A DNA stretch of 64,000 nucleotides from positions 1 through 64,000 of the IMG/VR virus record IMGVR_UViG_3300030419_005383; one strand, given 5' to 3'. This document shows, in pieces, positions 1 to 6,788 of the stretch; within the stretch, counting starts at the first letter, position 1, and every line of letters starts with the position of its first letter. A model generated the notes under the pieces. That model was not told where the DNA came from, searched no databases, and worked only from the letters and a program-made list of their open reading frames with translations. A program made the position numbers and the translations under genes. Origin of the DNA: a virus.

Positions 1-424
1 CCACCAGTTCCTGAAGTCCAAGTTGGACTCTCGGTTCCACCACCACCACCGGGGGGGCAGGGGTCCAGGCCTGGTCACCGGCCACGGTCGCCACGGTCGC
101 CACACGGGCCACCGTGACACGGGCCACCGCACCGGCCACCCGTCCGACCATCGCAGCGAGTACCGCAGCCGCGCCCCGGATGACACCGGCCAACATGACC
201 AACGCAGCCACCACCAAACGGGGAGAGGGGTCAAGCGGTACCGGCACCACCACCGGACGGGGGACGGGGGCCACCACCACGGGGCGGGGGGCTGGCAGGG
301 GCAAGGGCAACTGAGCACCCACAACCCGCACCACCCGCCGCACGGGGCGGGGGGCGCTTTTCACCTTGACCACCTGCGCGGGGCGCCGGGTCTCAGGGAA
401 GGGCAGTGGTAGTTGGGTCGCCAT
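1..424 (-). CDS. Proline/valine-rich putative membrane protein, cut by left window edge
   Basis: A minus-strand frame opens with ATG at 424 and stays open to base 1, so its C-terminus is outside the window. It starts MATQLPLPFPETRR, continues with proline/valine-rich sequence, then a hydrophobic alanine/valine stretch (roughly residues 73-115) that could be membrane-embedded, and then a run of tryptophans. No family is recognised. There is no Shine-Dalgarno, but a promoter of the phage consensus ends 6 bases before the ATG, which would give a leaderless message. The DNA is very GC-rich and repetitive (GGGCCACC-like units), so low-complexity non-coding DNA remains possible. The competing + strand frame is histidine-rich nonsense. 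Confidence 0.42.
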   Translation of the reverse strand, partial: MATQLPLPFPETRRPAQVVKVKSAPRPVRRVVRVVGAQLPLPLPAPRPVVVAPVPRPVVVPVPLDPSPRLVVAALVMLAGVIRGAAAVLAAMVGRVAGAVARVTVARVATVATVAGDQAWTPAPPVVVVEPRVQLGLQELV

Positions 425-430
425 GTCTGA

Positions 431-458
431 AAAGTAAACACCGTTGGAGGTGTGGCAC
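431..458 (-). promoter_or_regulatory. Phage-type promoter facing left
   Basis: Read on the minus strand: GTGCCA, 16-base spacer carrying CACC at its start and GGTG near its end, then TACTTT. It matches the eleven + strand promoters of the left arm in spacing and spacer sequence. The expected start of transcription is within a base or so of the ATG at 424. Confidence 0.5.
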
Positions 459-476
459 CGTCTGTGGTCTGCCCTG

Positions 477-581
477 TTACATTCCGTGACATCTCCCCGC
501 ACATGCGTTTCGCGAAGAGATGGAACCCGCGCGCGCGAGGGGGTCACACCCTGTGACATTCCGTGACATCTTTTCTATAGA
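477..581 (+). promoter_or_regulatory. Phased GTGACAT repeats and possible promoter upstream of the kinase gene
   Basis: The 16-mer ACATTCCGTGACATCT occurs exactly at 479-494 and again at 556-571. Each copy contains two GTGACAT-like half-sites 10 bases apart, i.e. on the same face of the helix. The second copy includes GTGACA at 553-558, followed after 17 bases by TATAGA at 576-581, a possible sigma70-type promoter for the gene at 637. It does not share the conserved spacer of the phage promoter family. An operator role is inferred from the phasing. Confidence 0.4.
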
Positions 582-636
582 CTTTCGTTTTGTCGGTACC
601 ATACTTCCTCCAACCAACCGCAACGGAGCAAACAAC

Positions 637-1206
637 ATGACCGCAACCCCAACCACGCAAGCCCCCACGATGATCTTCACCACCGGCACCCCTGGCGCAG
701 GCAAGTCCACAGTGAGCCGATCCCTGTTCCCGAGCGCGGCGATCATCGATTGCGATGAAATCAAAAAAACGCACCCGCAATACGACCCGAAGCGCCCGCA
801 AGAATGTCACGACTGGTCAAAACAGGTCGCCAACGAAATGTTTGAAGACGCTTGCGCGTCGGGGCAAGGGGTCTGGATTTACGATGGAACCGGCGCCAAC
901 GCAGAGAACCTCATGTCTCGAATTGAGCGCGCATCACAAGCCGGTTTCAAAACCGTTCTTCTGTACGTTCGGTGCTCCCTGGAAACGTCCTTGCGCAGAA
1001 ACGCCGCCCGTGCCCGCACGGTGCCCGAAGACATCGTACGGGAAAAGGCGCGGATGGTCGGGCATGCATTCCATATCACCCACGAGTACGCGCATTCGGT
1101 CATGGTTTTCGACAACGATGTGGACGGGCAACACCCGGTTGAAGACATCCATTGGGAACTTCAAATTTTTCTGAACCGAAACTCTCTGGACCACTGCATC
1201 TTCTAG
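637..1206 (+). CDS. P-loop kinase of the zeta-toxin / polynucleotide-kinase-like group
   Basis: A 189-residue protein with a clear Walker A motif (GTPGAGKST, residues 17-25), an acidic motif DCDE at 38-41 where this group places the base acting on the substrate hydroxyl, and arginine pairs near 120-127 fitting a lid. Members of this group phosphorylate 5' ends of nucleic acid or small molecules; the substrate cannot be told here. The start is the ATG after ACGGAG (spacing 9); an upstream in-frame extension to about 520 lacks a ribosome site. It is the first rightward gene, behind a phased repeat array. A nucleic-acid repair role is one possibility, a toxin-like kinase another. Confidence 0.75.
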   Translation: MTATPTTQAPTMIFTTGTPGAGKSTVSRSLFPSAAIIDCDEIKKTHPQYDPKRPQECHDWSKQVANEMFEDACASGQGVWIYDGTGANAENLMSRIERASQAGFKTVLLYVRCSLETSLRRNAARARTVPEDIVREKARMVGHAFHITHEYAHSVMVFDNDVDGQHPVEDIHWELQIFLNRNSLDHCIF

Positions 1207-1216
1207 GCCCGCCACC

Positions 1217-1243
1217 CTCACCCGGCCTGGCTGGTCGGGTGGG
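1217..1243 (+). other. GC-rich hairpin after the kinase gene
   Basis: About 11 base pairs (with two G-U pairs) around the loop TGGCT, just after the kinase stop codon. No T-tract follows, so it is not a standard intrinsic terminator. It may protect the message 3' end or pause polymerase. Confidence 0.3.
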
Positions 1244-1309
1244 CGCACTGGGTATCCCGCCTGTGGGGGGCGGGGGGTCCTGTCCGCCTCTTTGCCAAAA
1301 GGATTGAAC

Positions 1310-1534
1310 ATGCCAAAACGACCAACAAAAAAACCAGTGGAACGCATGACCGTAGGTGGCACGAAGTACGGCCTTTACAAGGGGCCGCACGGATACGAAC
1401 TCTGGATCATGGGCCGGTACGCTGACCGGGTGGGCTACGTCGCGAACCGGGAAAACATGGCCTTAGCCATCGACAACCACCGCGAGGAAATGCGCTGCCT
1501 GATGGCGCAGGCCCGTGAGGAATTCGGCTGCTGA
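1310..1534 (+). CDS. Small basic protein, unknown function
   Basis: 74 residues beginning MPKRPTKKP; the start is the ATG 6 bases after AAAGGAT. A longer frame from a TTG at 1292 has no ribosome site. The basic N-terminus is followed by a mixed alpha/beta-looking body with several glycine-tyrosine pairs and a charged helical end. No family recognised. It is preceded by a 100-base GC-rich spacer with a hairpin and followed by about 230 bases without a clear gene. Confidence 0.65.
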   Translation: MPKRPTKKPVERMTVGGTKYGLYKGPHGYELWIMGRYADRVGYVANRENMALAIDNHREEMRCLMAQAREEFGC

Positions 1535-1763
1535 TGTCGGACCCGACACCCGGCAACCCTCACCCCCTGGTCAGGTCAGGATCGGCCTGGTCGGGGCTTC
1601 GGAGGGGAGCGGGGCCAGGTCAATCACTTTTCCTGACCAATTCGCGGACCGCTTGAACAAAACCACTGAACAATTTTTCGCCACCTGCTGGAATTTTCCG
1701 ATGGTCGGGGGTCCTTCGTGGAACAAAAACGACTGTCGAGCGACAAATTTCGGAGAAAACAGA

Positions 1764-1985
1764 ATGCTTAATCGATTCATAAACCGCTTCGTTCGCCTGG
1801 TTTGGGTCTTCAATGCCCGAATGGAGGCGCCCCGAATGGAGGCCCAAGTCCGGCTTTGCGGCTTGGTTTTGACCCTTTCATGTCCTGCGTGGGTGTGGCG
1901 ACGTGTGGCGACCGAAGACCGGTTGGTCCGCGCGAACCGCAAGGCAAGGCCTTTTCTGAGTCGCAAATTGGAGTCCGACCAATGA
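1764..1985 (+). CDS. Small hydrophobic/basic protein, unknown
   Basis: 73 residues from the ATG that follows CGGAGAAAACAGA. The first half is amphipathic (MLNRFINRFVRLVW), the centre hydrophobic with two cysteines, the C-terminus basic. It may sit at the membrane. It ends in an ATGA overlap with the next gene, which supports translational coupling. The same frame is open back to 1515, but that part has no ribosome site and atypical codons; 1535-1763 holds nothing else recognisable. Confidence 0.5.
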   Translation: MLNRFINRFVRLVWVFNARMEAPRMEAQVRLCGLVLTLSCPAWVWRRVATEDRLVRANRKARPFLSRKLESDQ

Positions 1986-2377
1986 ACTACCCCTACAAGA
2001 TCGTCCACTTGCCCGACACTGATTCGATCAAAGGCGGCCCTGTCTACACGATCCTTTTGAAGACAACAGAACAGAGCGAGCTGATTGTGTCCTTGTCCCT
2101 GTCTGAAGCGAGGGGATTGGCGAACGCCGCCCGCCAGAAGTACCTGAGGGAAGGGGCCACCGTGATCAACCCGGACGGAAGCCGAACATGGCGCGAACGC
2201 CTGGTCGAATTCGATACGACCTTACCCGACTCCCTGCCATTTCATGCTGGGCTGACCTGGCACGCTGATCGCAAGCGAGTCCGGTGTCAATGGGTTGAGG
2301 TGACAACCAACCTCGACGGAACGAAAACAGATCGCCCGCTGCGGCGAGTTTGGGTCCGCTGGGACAAAGCATTTTGA
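1982..2377 (+). CDS. Hypothetical protein, 131 residues
   Basis: Starts in an ATGA overlap with the preceding gene, behind a GGAG. The sequence looks like a compact globular domain: beta-rich at the ends, with a helix around LSLSEARGLANAARQKYL (residues 39-56). Tryptophans are frequent in the C-terminal half. No family recognised. It is the last gene before the 670-base gene-free stretch with repeated octamers. Confidence 0.7.
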   Translation: MNYPYKIVHLPDTDSIKGGPVYTILLKTTEQSELIVSLSLSEARGLANAARQKYLREGATVINPDGSRTWRERLVEFDTTLPDSLPFHAGLTWHADRKRVRCQWVEVTTNLDGTKTDRPLRRVWVRWDKAF

Positions 2378-3045
2378 CCACCTTGCCGGCCACAATTCGC
2401 GAGCTGCCAGCTTCTCAGAATCCTCTAATGGGCAGTTAGTATGGCAATACACCCCGCTCGTGATAGCGAAATGGCCGATTGCCATACAATGACCACGCTG
2501 CCAGGTGGTTCTCAAGACTTTTAATTCTGCCCCCAGAACCCCATAGTTTACACTGCCACTACTTAAGCAGGGGAGTAAGGAAAAACCCAGGTTCTAAGGG
2601 GATCGCACTGCCTTTTATGCCAAACAAAGGTAGCGCAGTGAATTCACCCACAATGTACCAGAAATCGCTTTCAATGCCTGCTTTCAGCCTGCCACCTTCG
2701 TGGGCAGCTCGTATGGCACTTTTACTATTTTTGAATCGGCAAACAGAAGAAGTACCTTGGTTCAAGGCCAGCTTTAAGGCAGTTGGACAGGGTACGGCAA
2801 TAAGTATGGCACCGAATTTCGGCTCCATTCTGGCCGAACCCAAAAGCGGACAATTTCTGTCCGAAAAAAAAACAACAACACCCCTTGCCATACGTTTGTT
2901 GGGGAGTAGTTTCAAGGTGTTGGCGCCGACGCCGTGTCGGTCCTTGGTTTGAAGCTATTTCCCCGCCATTCGGTTGGCCTCGGATGGTTGGTCCCCTGGG
3001 ATGGGGTGAGGGCCGACACACTTCCTTTTCGATTTGAGAGAACCG
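2378..3045. repeat. Gene-free region with six TGCCATAC octamers and hairpins
   Basis: No frame here has a ribosome site and convincing composition. The octamer TGCCATAC or its complement GTATGGCA occurs exactly at 2439, 2480, 2711, 2804 and 2886, with a one-base variant at 2792; a sixth exact copy lies in the next gene at 3191. Additional elements are CTGCC/GGCAG hairpins (e.g. 2688-2706) and a CGGACA/TGTCCG inverted repeat (2847-2864) followed by nine A. The copy at 2886 overlaps the -35 element of a promoter. Candidate roles are a replication origin with iterons, or a protein-binding array controlling the early promoters. Confidence 0.55.
2885..2912 (+). promoter_or_regulatory. Phage-type promoter P1
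   Basis: TTGCCA, 16 bases, TAGTTT. The spacer has TACGTTTGTTGG, close to the family pattern, but GGG instead of GTG near the -10. It stands before the genes at 3046 and 3324. Confidence 0.55.
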
Positions 3046-3315
3046 ATGACTTACGAACAGCGATACAATCTGCGGTCCGTGCCCGGCGTTGCCGACCAAA
3101 CAGGGCTCACTTTGTACGAGGCGTGCAAGGCGCTGAACGCCGCTGGCCGTGATGGTCGCGTTCAAGGCGCAACCCGGATCACTCGCGGATTGCCATACAG
3201 TCGCGAGCGATTCGTCGCCTTCTTTTGTGGGTGGCGCAAAGATGTCCGCCCTGCTTTCGGGGCGCTCGACAGTGAGCGGAACGTGCTCTATTGCTGGCGA
3301 ACTTCGCAATACTAG
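3046..3315 (+). CDS. Hypothetical protein, 89 residues
   Basis: Starts at the ATG after GAGAGAACCG, the ribosome site typical of this arm. It begins MTYEQRYNLR and contains a helical stretch around residues 20-35 and an aromatic, cysteine-containing C-terminal part. The sequence could hold a small winged-helix or helix-turn-helix fold, but no motif is firm. One TGCCATAC octamer lies inside the coding region at 3191. First gene of the operon driven by P1, eight bases ahead of the next gene. Confidence 0.65.
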   Translation: MTYEQRYNLRSVPGVADQTGLTLYEACKALNAAGRDGRVQGATRITRGLPYSRERFVAFFCGWRKDVRPAFGALDSERNVLYCWRTSQY

Positions 3316-3323
3316 GAGAACCG

Positions 3324-3929
3324 ATGTACCTGAAACTTTCCGAAATGAAACCCGCCGTGGCTGACGCTTTGCGTCGGGCTGGACACACCCGACCCGACAT
3401 CGAAGTTGTGGTCACCGAGACCATCGATTCGTGCGGTGGCTCGAAAGGCGCCCGTGTTTCGCTGACGGCAATCCGTCTCGCTGACGGGTTCTCGAAAACA
3501 CAAACCGGGAGCTGGGGCGGTCCGAACGCCTATGAGACCCGCGCTGCCGACCACGTCCGTGACATGGCCTTGCCTGCCGGCTACGCTGTGTACCGTGGAT
3601 ACGAGGGCGGTAACCTGTCGGGATACGGTCGCTTGCTCATGAGCCCTGCCGATGTCCAGACCATGGCCCTGCCAGGTGACACGGGATTGACCGATGACGA
3701 CAAGCTGGCGCTGTTCGCCATGCGAGGTCTGAAGCCGGCCTATCGAGGTGAGTGGGTGCGGCGTGCCACGGGTGGCCGGGTGACCTACGGGTCCGATGAC
3801 CCGACCTATGCTGCGCTCGCGAGCGCTGGCCTGGTCAAGGTCTCGAAGAACGGGGCCATGCGGATCACCACTGAGGGCAAAAACGCGGTGGCTGACTTCA
3901 ATCCGCGCGCACTTGGAGTCTACGCTTGA
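3324..3929 (+). CDS. Hypothetical protein, 201 residues
   Basis: Start chosen at the ATG after AGGAGAACCG. The N-terminal half resembles a small alpha/beta domain with repeated VTETID/VSLTAIRL strands; the C-terminal part (about residues 125-195) looks like a winged helix: alternating helix-forming segments, then a strand pair ending in ITTEGKNAV, a pattern frequent in DNA-binding or replication-associated phage proteins. No family could be named. Its stop codon overlaps the next promoter (P2). Confidence 0.7.
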   Translation: MYLKLSEMKPAVADALRRAGHTRPDIEVVVTETIDSCGGSKGARVSLTAIRLADGFSKTQTGSWGGPNAYETRAADHVRDMALPAGYAVYRGYEGGNLSGYGRLLMSPADVQTMALPGDTGLTDDDKLALFAMRGLKPAYRGEWVRRATGGRVTYGSDDPTYAALASAGLVKVSKNGAMRITTEGKNAVADFNPRALGVYA

Positions 3930-3953
3930 CGCACCATTGTGTGTGCTTAAGAT
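3926..3953 (+). promoter_or_regulatory. Phage-type promoter P2
   Basis: TTGACG, 16 bases, TAAGAT. The 28-base core is identical to that of P3 except for one base, indicating recent duplication or strong selection. Confidence 0.75.
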
Positions 3954-3980
3954 ATTAGTGACGCACCGACAGGGGAAATT

Positions 3981-4469
3981 ATGAAGATCATCAGAAAAAG
4001 ACAATACATCGACGCCGTTCGTTACGAATTTTACCTCTACTCGCGCGAGACTTTCGATGCCGATGCCAGAGAGGAGCATGGTAAAAACAACCTGCGCGAC
4101 CGCCCAGCGTGGGTCAACACCACGAGCATGAGCCTGGGTACGGGGCGCGTCGGTGACAACCGATACGCATGGAAGGCTGGCCCCTTCCTATGTGACGAAA
4201 ACGGGAACCCAGACATCAGGCCCCGTAAAGAGGACGCCTACCTTAAGGCTGTGCAGGCTGACACTCAACAGGGACCAACGCAAGGCCCATTCTACAGCGG
4301 ATACAGGGTCTATGCCATTGCTGAGTGCGAGTGTGGACGGCGCCTGACCTTGGACCGCTTCACTAACGCCTGCCGCTGCGGTCTGATGTACAACCAATCA
4401 GGCCAATGCTTGGCCGCAGTCAGCCAGTGGGGGGAAGAAACCGGGGAGCACTGGACAGAATGTTATTGA
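3981..4469 (+). CDS. Protein with C-terminal CxC...CxC zinc-ribbon-like motif
   Basis: 162 residues; ATG after GGGGAAATT. The C-terminal third has C116-x-C118 and C131-x-C133 (ECECGRR and ACRCGLM), suggesting a metal-bound hairpin. The N-terminal half is rich in aromatic and charged residues without a recognised domain. Single-gene operon between promoters P2 and P3, whose sequences are almost identical. Could be a small regulator or adaptor; function unknown. Confidence 0.68.
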   Translation: MKIIRKRQYIDAVRYEFYLYSRETFDADAREEHGKNNLRDRPAWVNTTSMSLGTGRVGDNRYAWKAGPFLCDENGNPDIRPRKEDAYLKAVQADTQQGPTQGPFYSGYRVYAIAECECGRRLTLDRFTNACRCGLMYNQSGQCLAAVSQWGEETGEHWTECY

Positions 4470-4493
4470 CACACCATTGTGTGTGCTTAAGAT
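4466..4493 (+). promoter_or_regulatory. Phage-type promoter P3
   Basis: TTGACA, 16 bases, TAAGAT; twin of P2. It overlaps the last codons of the upstream gene and would start transcription around 4500, just ahead of an AAGGAACC ribosome site. Confidence 0.78.
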
Positions 4494-4519
4494 ATGGGTG
4501 AACCCACAAGGAACCAACC

Positions 4520-4720
4520 ATGACCACTTACCGAATCGTTCGAATGTATCAGAACGCAGGCATCCGCCAGCGAACCGTGAAGAGGGGCTTGACCCTTGAG
4601 CAGGCGCAAGCCTGGTGCCGCAATCCCGAAACCTCGTGGAGAACTGCCACAACCCCTGAGGCCACCGAACGCACCCGCCGCTGTGGCATGTGGTTCGACG
4701 GCTACAGCAAGGAAGGCTGA
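4520..4720 (+). CDS. Small basic protein, 66 residues
   Basis: ATG after AAGGAACCAACC. Starts [14 protein letters not shown], then a helical middle [11 protein letters not shown] (residues 25-35) in which 'L-T-L-E-E-A-q-a-w-C' resembles short phage proteins of unknown role, with a glycine/serine/tyrosine end. First gene of the P3 operon, five bases ahead of the next. Confidence 0.65.
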   Translation: MTTYRIVRMYQNAGIRQRTVKRGLTLEQAQAWCRNPETSWRTATTPEATERTRRCGMWFDGYSKEG

Positions 4721-4724
4721 ACCA

Positions 4725-4907
4725 ATGACCCGTAAACAATTCGAGGCCAAGTACCGCAACGCATGGGCCAAGCTAGTCAAGTCTGGCCAATACACGCCGG
4801 AAGGTCAGCAGGCCCTCAAAACCCTTTCGGCCTTGTATGACCTGAACCCAGAATGGGCCGACGACGCAGAGGACCAAAGGATCGATGACGCCAGGATGAA
4901 CGGCTGA
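4725..4907 (+). CDS. Small protein, 60 residues, unknown
   Basis: Start at the ATG behind AAGGAAGG; the open frame to 4596 is a shadow of the gene before. Helical, acidic at the C-terminus (DDAEDQRIDDAR), basic at the N-terminus. Second gene of the P3 operon. Confidence 0.6.
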   Translation: MTRKQFEAKYRNAWAKLVKSGQYTPEGQQALKTLSALYDLNPEWADDAEDQRIDDARMNG

Positions 4908-4936
4908 AACCATCTCCACCCACAAGGAACAAACCA

Positions 4937-5245
4937 ATGAACGAACCTATCTCCCTGCACGGCTGGACCGTGGAAACCGAAACCATAGTCGATGAGGTTG
5001 GACTACAATTTTACCACGCATGGGTCGAGATCTCCCTGAAAGAAGGCGGACCCCTGCGCCCGTTCGGCGCTAGTAGCATCGACAGCCCAGAAGAGACCTT
5101 GAGGCGGTTGTCCTCTCGGCTTGGTGCGGTTGTCAGAGTGATGATCTACCTCAACGGTCCTTGGGACAAAGAGTACAAGAAAGTCCATGAGTTGAGCATG
5201 GAAATTGACAAGCGCGCGAACTACCCACTTTCGACCTCTGCCTGA
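4937..5245 (+). CDS. Hypothetical protein, 102 residues
   Basis: ATG after AAGGAACAAACCA. Predicted mixed alpha/beta: strands in the first 35 residues (WTVETETIVD), then a helix SPEETLRRLSSRLGAVVRVMIY. Charged and soluble; no family recognised. Third gene of the P3 operon, 29 bases after its neighbour. Confidence 0.62.
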   Translation: MNEPISLHGWTVETETIVDEVGLQFYHAWVEISLKEGGPLRPFGASSIDSPEETLRRLSSRLGAVVRVMIYLNGPWDKEYKKVHELSMEIDKRANYPLSTSA

Positions 5246-5263
5246 ACCACGAGGAACCGAACC

Positions 5264-5512
5264 ATGACCAACCATTTTTACATGAACCCTGATCACAAAC
5301 ACTGGGATGCAGCCTGGGAAAAGTTGGCTGCTGATCCTGTCAACAAAGGAATGTACGACAAGTACACCGCAACCTGTCCCCGCAGTGGGGAGAGCTGGCA
5401 GTACATGGGCTCACATTACGATGCGGACGGAAGTGTTCATGAGTTCCGGCATCGACATCACCCCGCCGTGTACCGTCGCGTGACCACGCGCGTATTTCTC
5501 CCTGGGGCATGA
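5264..5512 (+). CDS. Histidine/tyrosine-rich small protein, 82 residues
   Basis: ATG after GAGGAACCGAACC. Rich in His, Tyr and Trp; the C-terminal half has a HxHxxHxHH-like cluster (FRHRHHPAVYRR) that could bind metal. No family recognised. Its stop overlaps the next start by ATGA. Confidence 0.6.
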   Translation: MTNHFYMNPDHKHWDAAWEKLAADPVNKGMYDKYTATCPRSGESWQYMGSHYDADGSVHEFRHRHHPAVYRRVTTRVFLPGA

Positions 5513-5811
5513 CCATGGGCAAACCTGACAACCGCAGCAAGATCTACAACCACGGCAAAGACTACGAGGCCAAGCGCCACCGTGGAGCATCGAACCGCGC
5601 GCGCCGCGCCGATGCCACCGACCGTCTGTGGGAACGCCGCATGCGCCGTGATAGCAAAGCAGAGATCGATGACCAGTTGGATGACGACTGGATGATCGAC
5701 GAGCTGGAGCAGGCTGCCGAATTCGGTGACGACTCAACCGAGGTGGAGGTCGTGCCCTACGTTCCGCACATCTCGCAGGCTGAATTGCGAAAGAAGCTGA
5801 AACTGAAATAA
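5509..5811 (+). CDS. Highly charged small protein, 100 residues
   Basis: The first ATG overlaps the preceding stop; a second ATG six bases on (5515) is better placed relative to GGGG, so the N-terminus is uncertain by two residues. The N-terminal half is strongly basic (RRADATDRLWERRMRRD), the second strongly acidic, ending in the basic tail ELRKKLKLK. Probably helical; may bind nucleic acid or a host protein. End of the P3 operon. Confidence 0.62.
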   Translation: MTMGKPDNRSKIYNHGKDYEAKRHRGASNRARRADATDRLWERRMRRDSKAEIDDQLDDDWMIDELEQAAEFGDDSTEVEVVPYVPHISQAELRKKLKLK

Positions 5812-5827
5812 AGTTGAACGGGCAGGG

Positions 5828-5855
5828 TTGCCGCACGTTTGTTGGTGACTACACT
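5828..5855 (+). promoter_or_regulatory. Phage-type promoter P4
   Basis: TTGCCG, 16 bases, TACACT; the spacer carries CAC, TTTGTTGGTG and AC, very similar to P9. Confidence 0.75.
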
Positions 5856-5883
5856 TTAATTGAACCGAGAGAGAACCAAACCA

Positions 5884-6054
5884 ATGCCTGACGACAGAAC
5901 ACCCGCAAGCCCTGAACAGATCGAAGAAGCCCGGCAGATGTTCGGGGACACCGACATCGAGATCGATGACGACGCCCAGCAATCAGCAGGGAGCGAAGGC
6001 GCCTGGATTCAGGCTTGGGTCTGGGTACCGAACCCACAAGGAAAGAACCAATGA
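5884..6054 (+). CDS. Acidic small protein, 56 residues
   Basis: ATG after GAGAGAACCAAACCA. Begins MPDDRTPASPEQIEEAR; acidic middle (DTDIEIDDDAQQ) and a tryptophan-rich end. No family recognised. First gene of the P4 operon, in ATGA overlap with the next gene. The overall acidity could fit a DNA mimic, but at 56 residues this is only a guess. Confidence 0.6.
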   Translation: MPDDRTPASPEQIEEARQMFGDTDIEIDDDAQQSAGSEGAWIQAWVWVPNPQGKNQ

Positions 6055-6587
6055 TCAAAATGAAGGACCACCCTGGCTACGGCATGACTGTGGAGTTCTG
6101 CCAAGAGCAGGCCTACGGCAAGCGCAAAGCAAAACGCGATTCATTCGAGCGATGCGACACTGACGGCTTCGTGTCCCAATGGGCCAGCGGCATCGGCGCC
6201 GCACAATGGGAGCTGAAGGCAGCAGTTGTTCGCGACGGCGGGTACGCTCCATTTCAGGTCCTTGTTGACAGTGACGGTGTGGTCGTGTCCTGCCGAAACT
6301 TCACCAACGATTACGGAACGGCGTGGCTTGTGCGGGACGAACACCAGGCCAGAATCGGTCGGACGTTCATTCCGGCAGACGGATCCCACCGCGAGGGGAG
6401 CCGCAGACGCAGCCGAATCCAGAAGAACCTGGGACTGCGTCAAGAGCTGCGCGATGCGCGGGCCTGGGTCTGTATCGCTGGCGGCGGCGGTCGGGGGCTC
6501 AGTGGCGCGGCGAGTTGCTACGCTGACACCTTCCCATTGCGAGACGACAACAAGCGACTGCAATTCCGTGAGGATGACGAAAGATGA
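6051..6587 (+). CDS. Hypothetical protein, 178 residues
   Basis: Start in ATGA overlap behind AAGGAAAG. The first 110 residues look like a globular alpha/beta domain (ELKAAVVRDGG, FQVLVDSDGVVVSCRN); after residue 115 the sequence becomes arginine-rich and less regular. No family recognised. Followed by a 200-base structured non-coding stretch. Confidence 0.62.
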   Translation: MIKMKDHPGYGMTVEFCQEQAYGKRKAKRDSFERCDTDGFVSQWASGIGAAQWELKAAVVRDGGYAPFQVLVDSDGVVVSCRNFTNDYGTAWLVRDEHQARIGRTFIPADGSHREGSRRRSRIQKNLGLRQELRDARAWVCIAGGGGRGLSGAASCYADTFPLRDDNKRLQFREDDER

Positions 6588-6788
6588 GGACAAGCCGCTC
6601 CGGTTGAACCGCCGGATAGTCAGGGGTAGCTGACCCCGACGATTGAAGTGGTGTGGTAGCCACAGTCAAGCGCCCGGACCCCGGATGGGGTCGGAGCAGG
6701 GCAGCCCGTTAGCTGGCAGCCGGAGGCTTTCGAGCCGAAGAAGGTGAAACAGCACTGCCCCCTTTTCACACAAGAACAGAGAGAACCG
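6588..6788 (+). ncRNA. Structured non-coding segment with four hairpins
   Basis: Between two genes lie several perfect hairpins: GGGGT/ACCCC (6623-6637), GTGG/CCAC (6648-6663), GACCCC-GGAT-GGGGTC (6677-6692) and GGCT-TTCG-AGCC (6725-6736), the last with a UUCG tetraloop. None is followed by a T-tract. No tRNA pattern could be fitted. It may be a small RNA, an attenuator, or a leader controlling the following cysteine-rich gene. The RNA call rests on folding potential alone. Confidence 0.35.

Noticed and set aside
23-412. Plus-strand frame of 129 residues rich in histidine and glycine
   Set aside because: Composition is that of a GC repeat read out of frame; no ribosome site; the minus-strand frame over the same bases is more protein-like.
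2847-2873. CGGACA/TGTCCG hairpin next to nine A as a terminator
   Set aside because: On the + strand the hairpin is followed by A, not T; on the minus strand the T-run precedes the hairpin. Neither orientation gives an intrinsic terminator.
2479-2952. Plus-strand frame of 157 residues in the octamer region
   Set aside because: Begins at TTG without ribosome site, contains the repeated octamers and hairpins, and lacks protein-like periodicity; an equally long frame exists on the other strand.
2725-3309. Minus-strand frame of 194 residues
   Set aside because: Runs antisense to the well-supported gene at 3046 and through the P1 promoter; arginine/cysteine-rich composition of a shadow frame.
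6640-6760. tRNA gene
   Set aside because: A TTCGA-like loop is present but no acceptor stem, D-arm or anticodon arm with correct spacing can be drawn.
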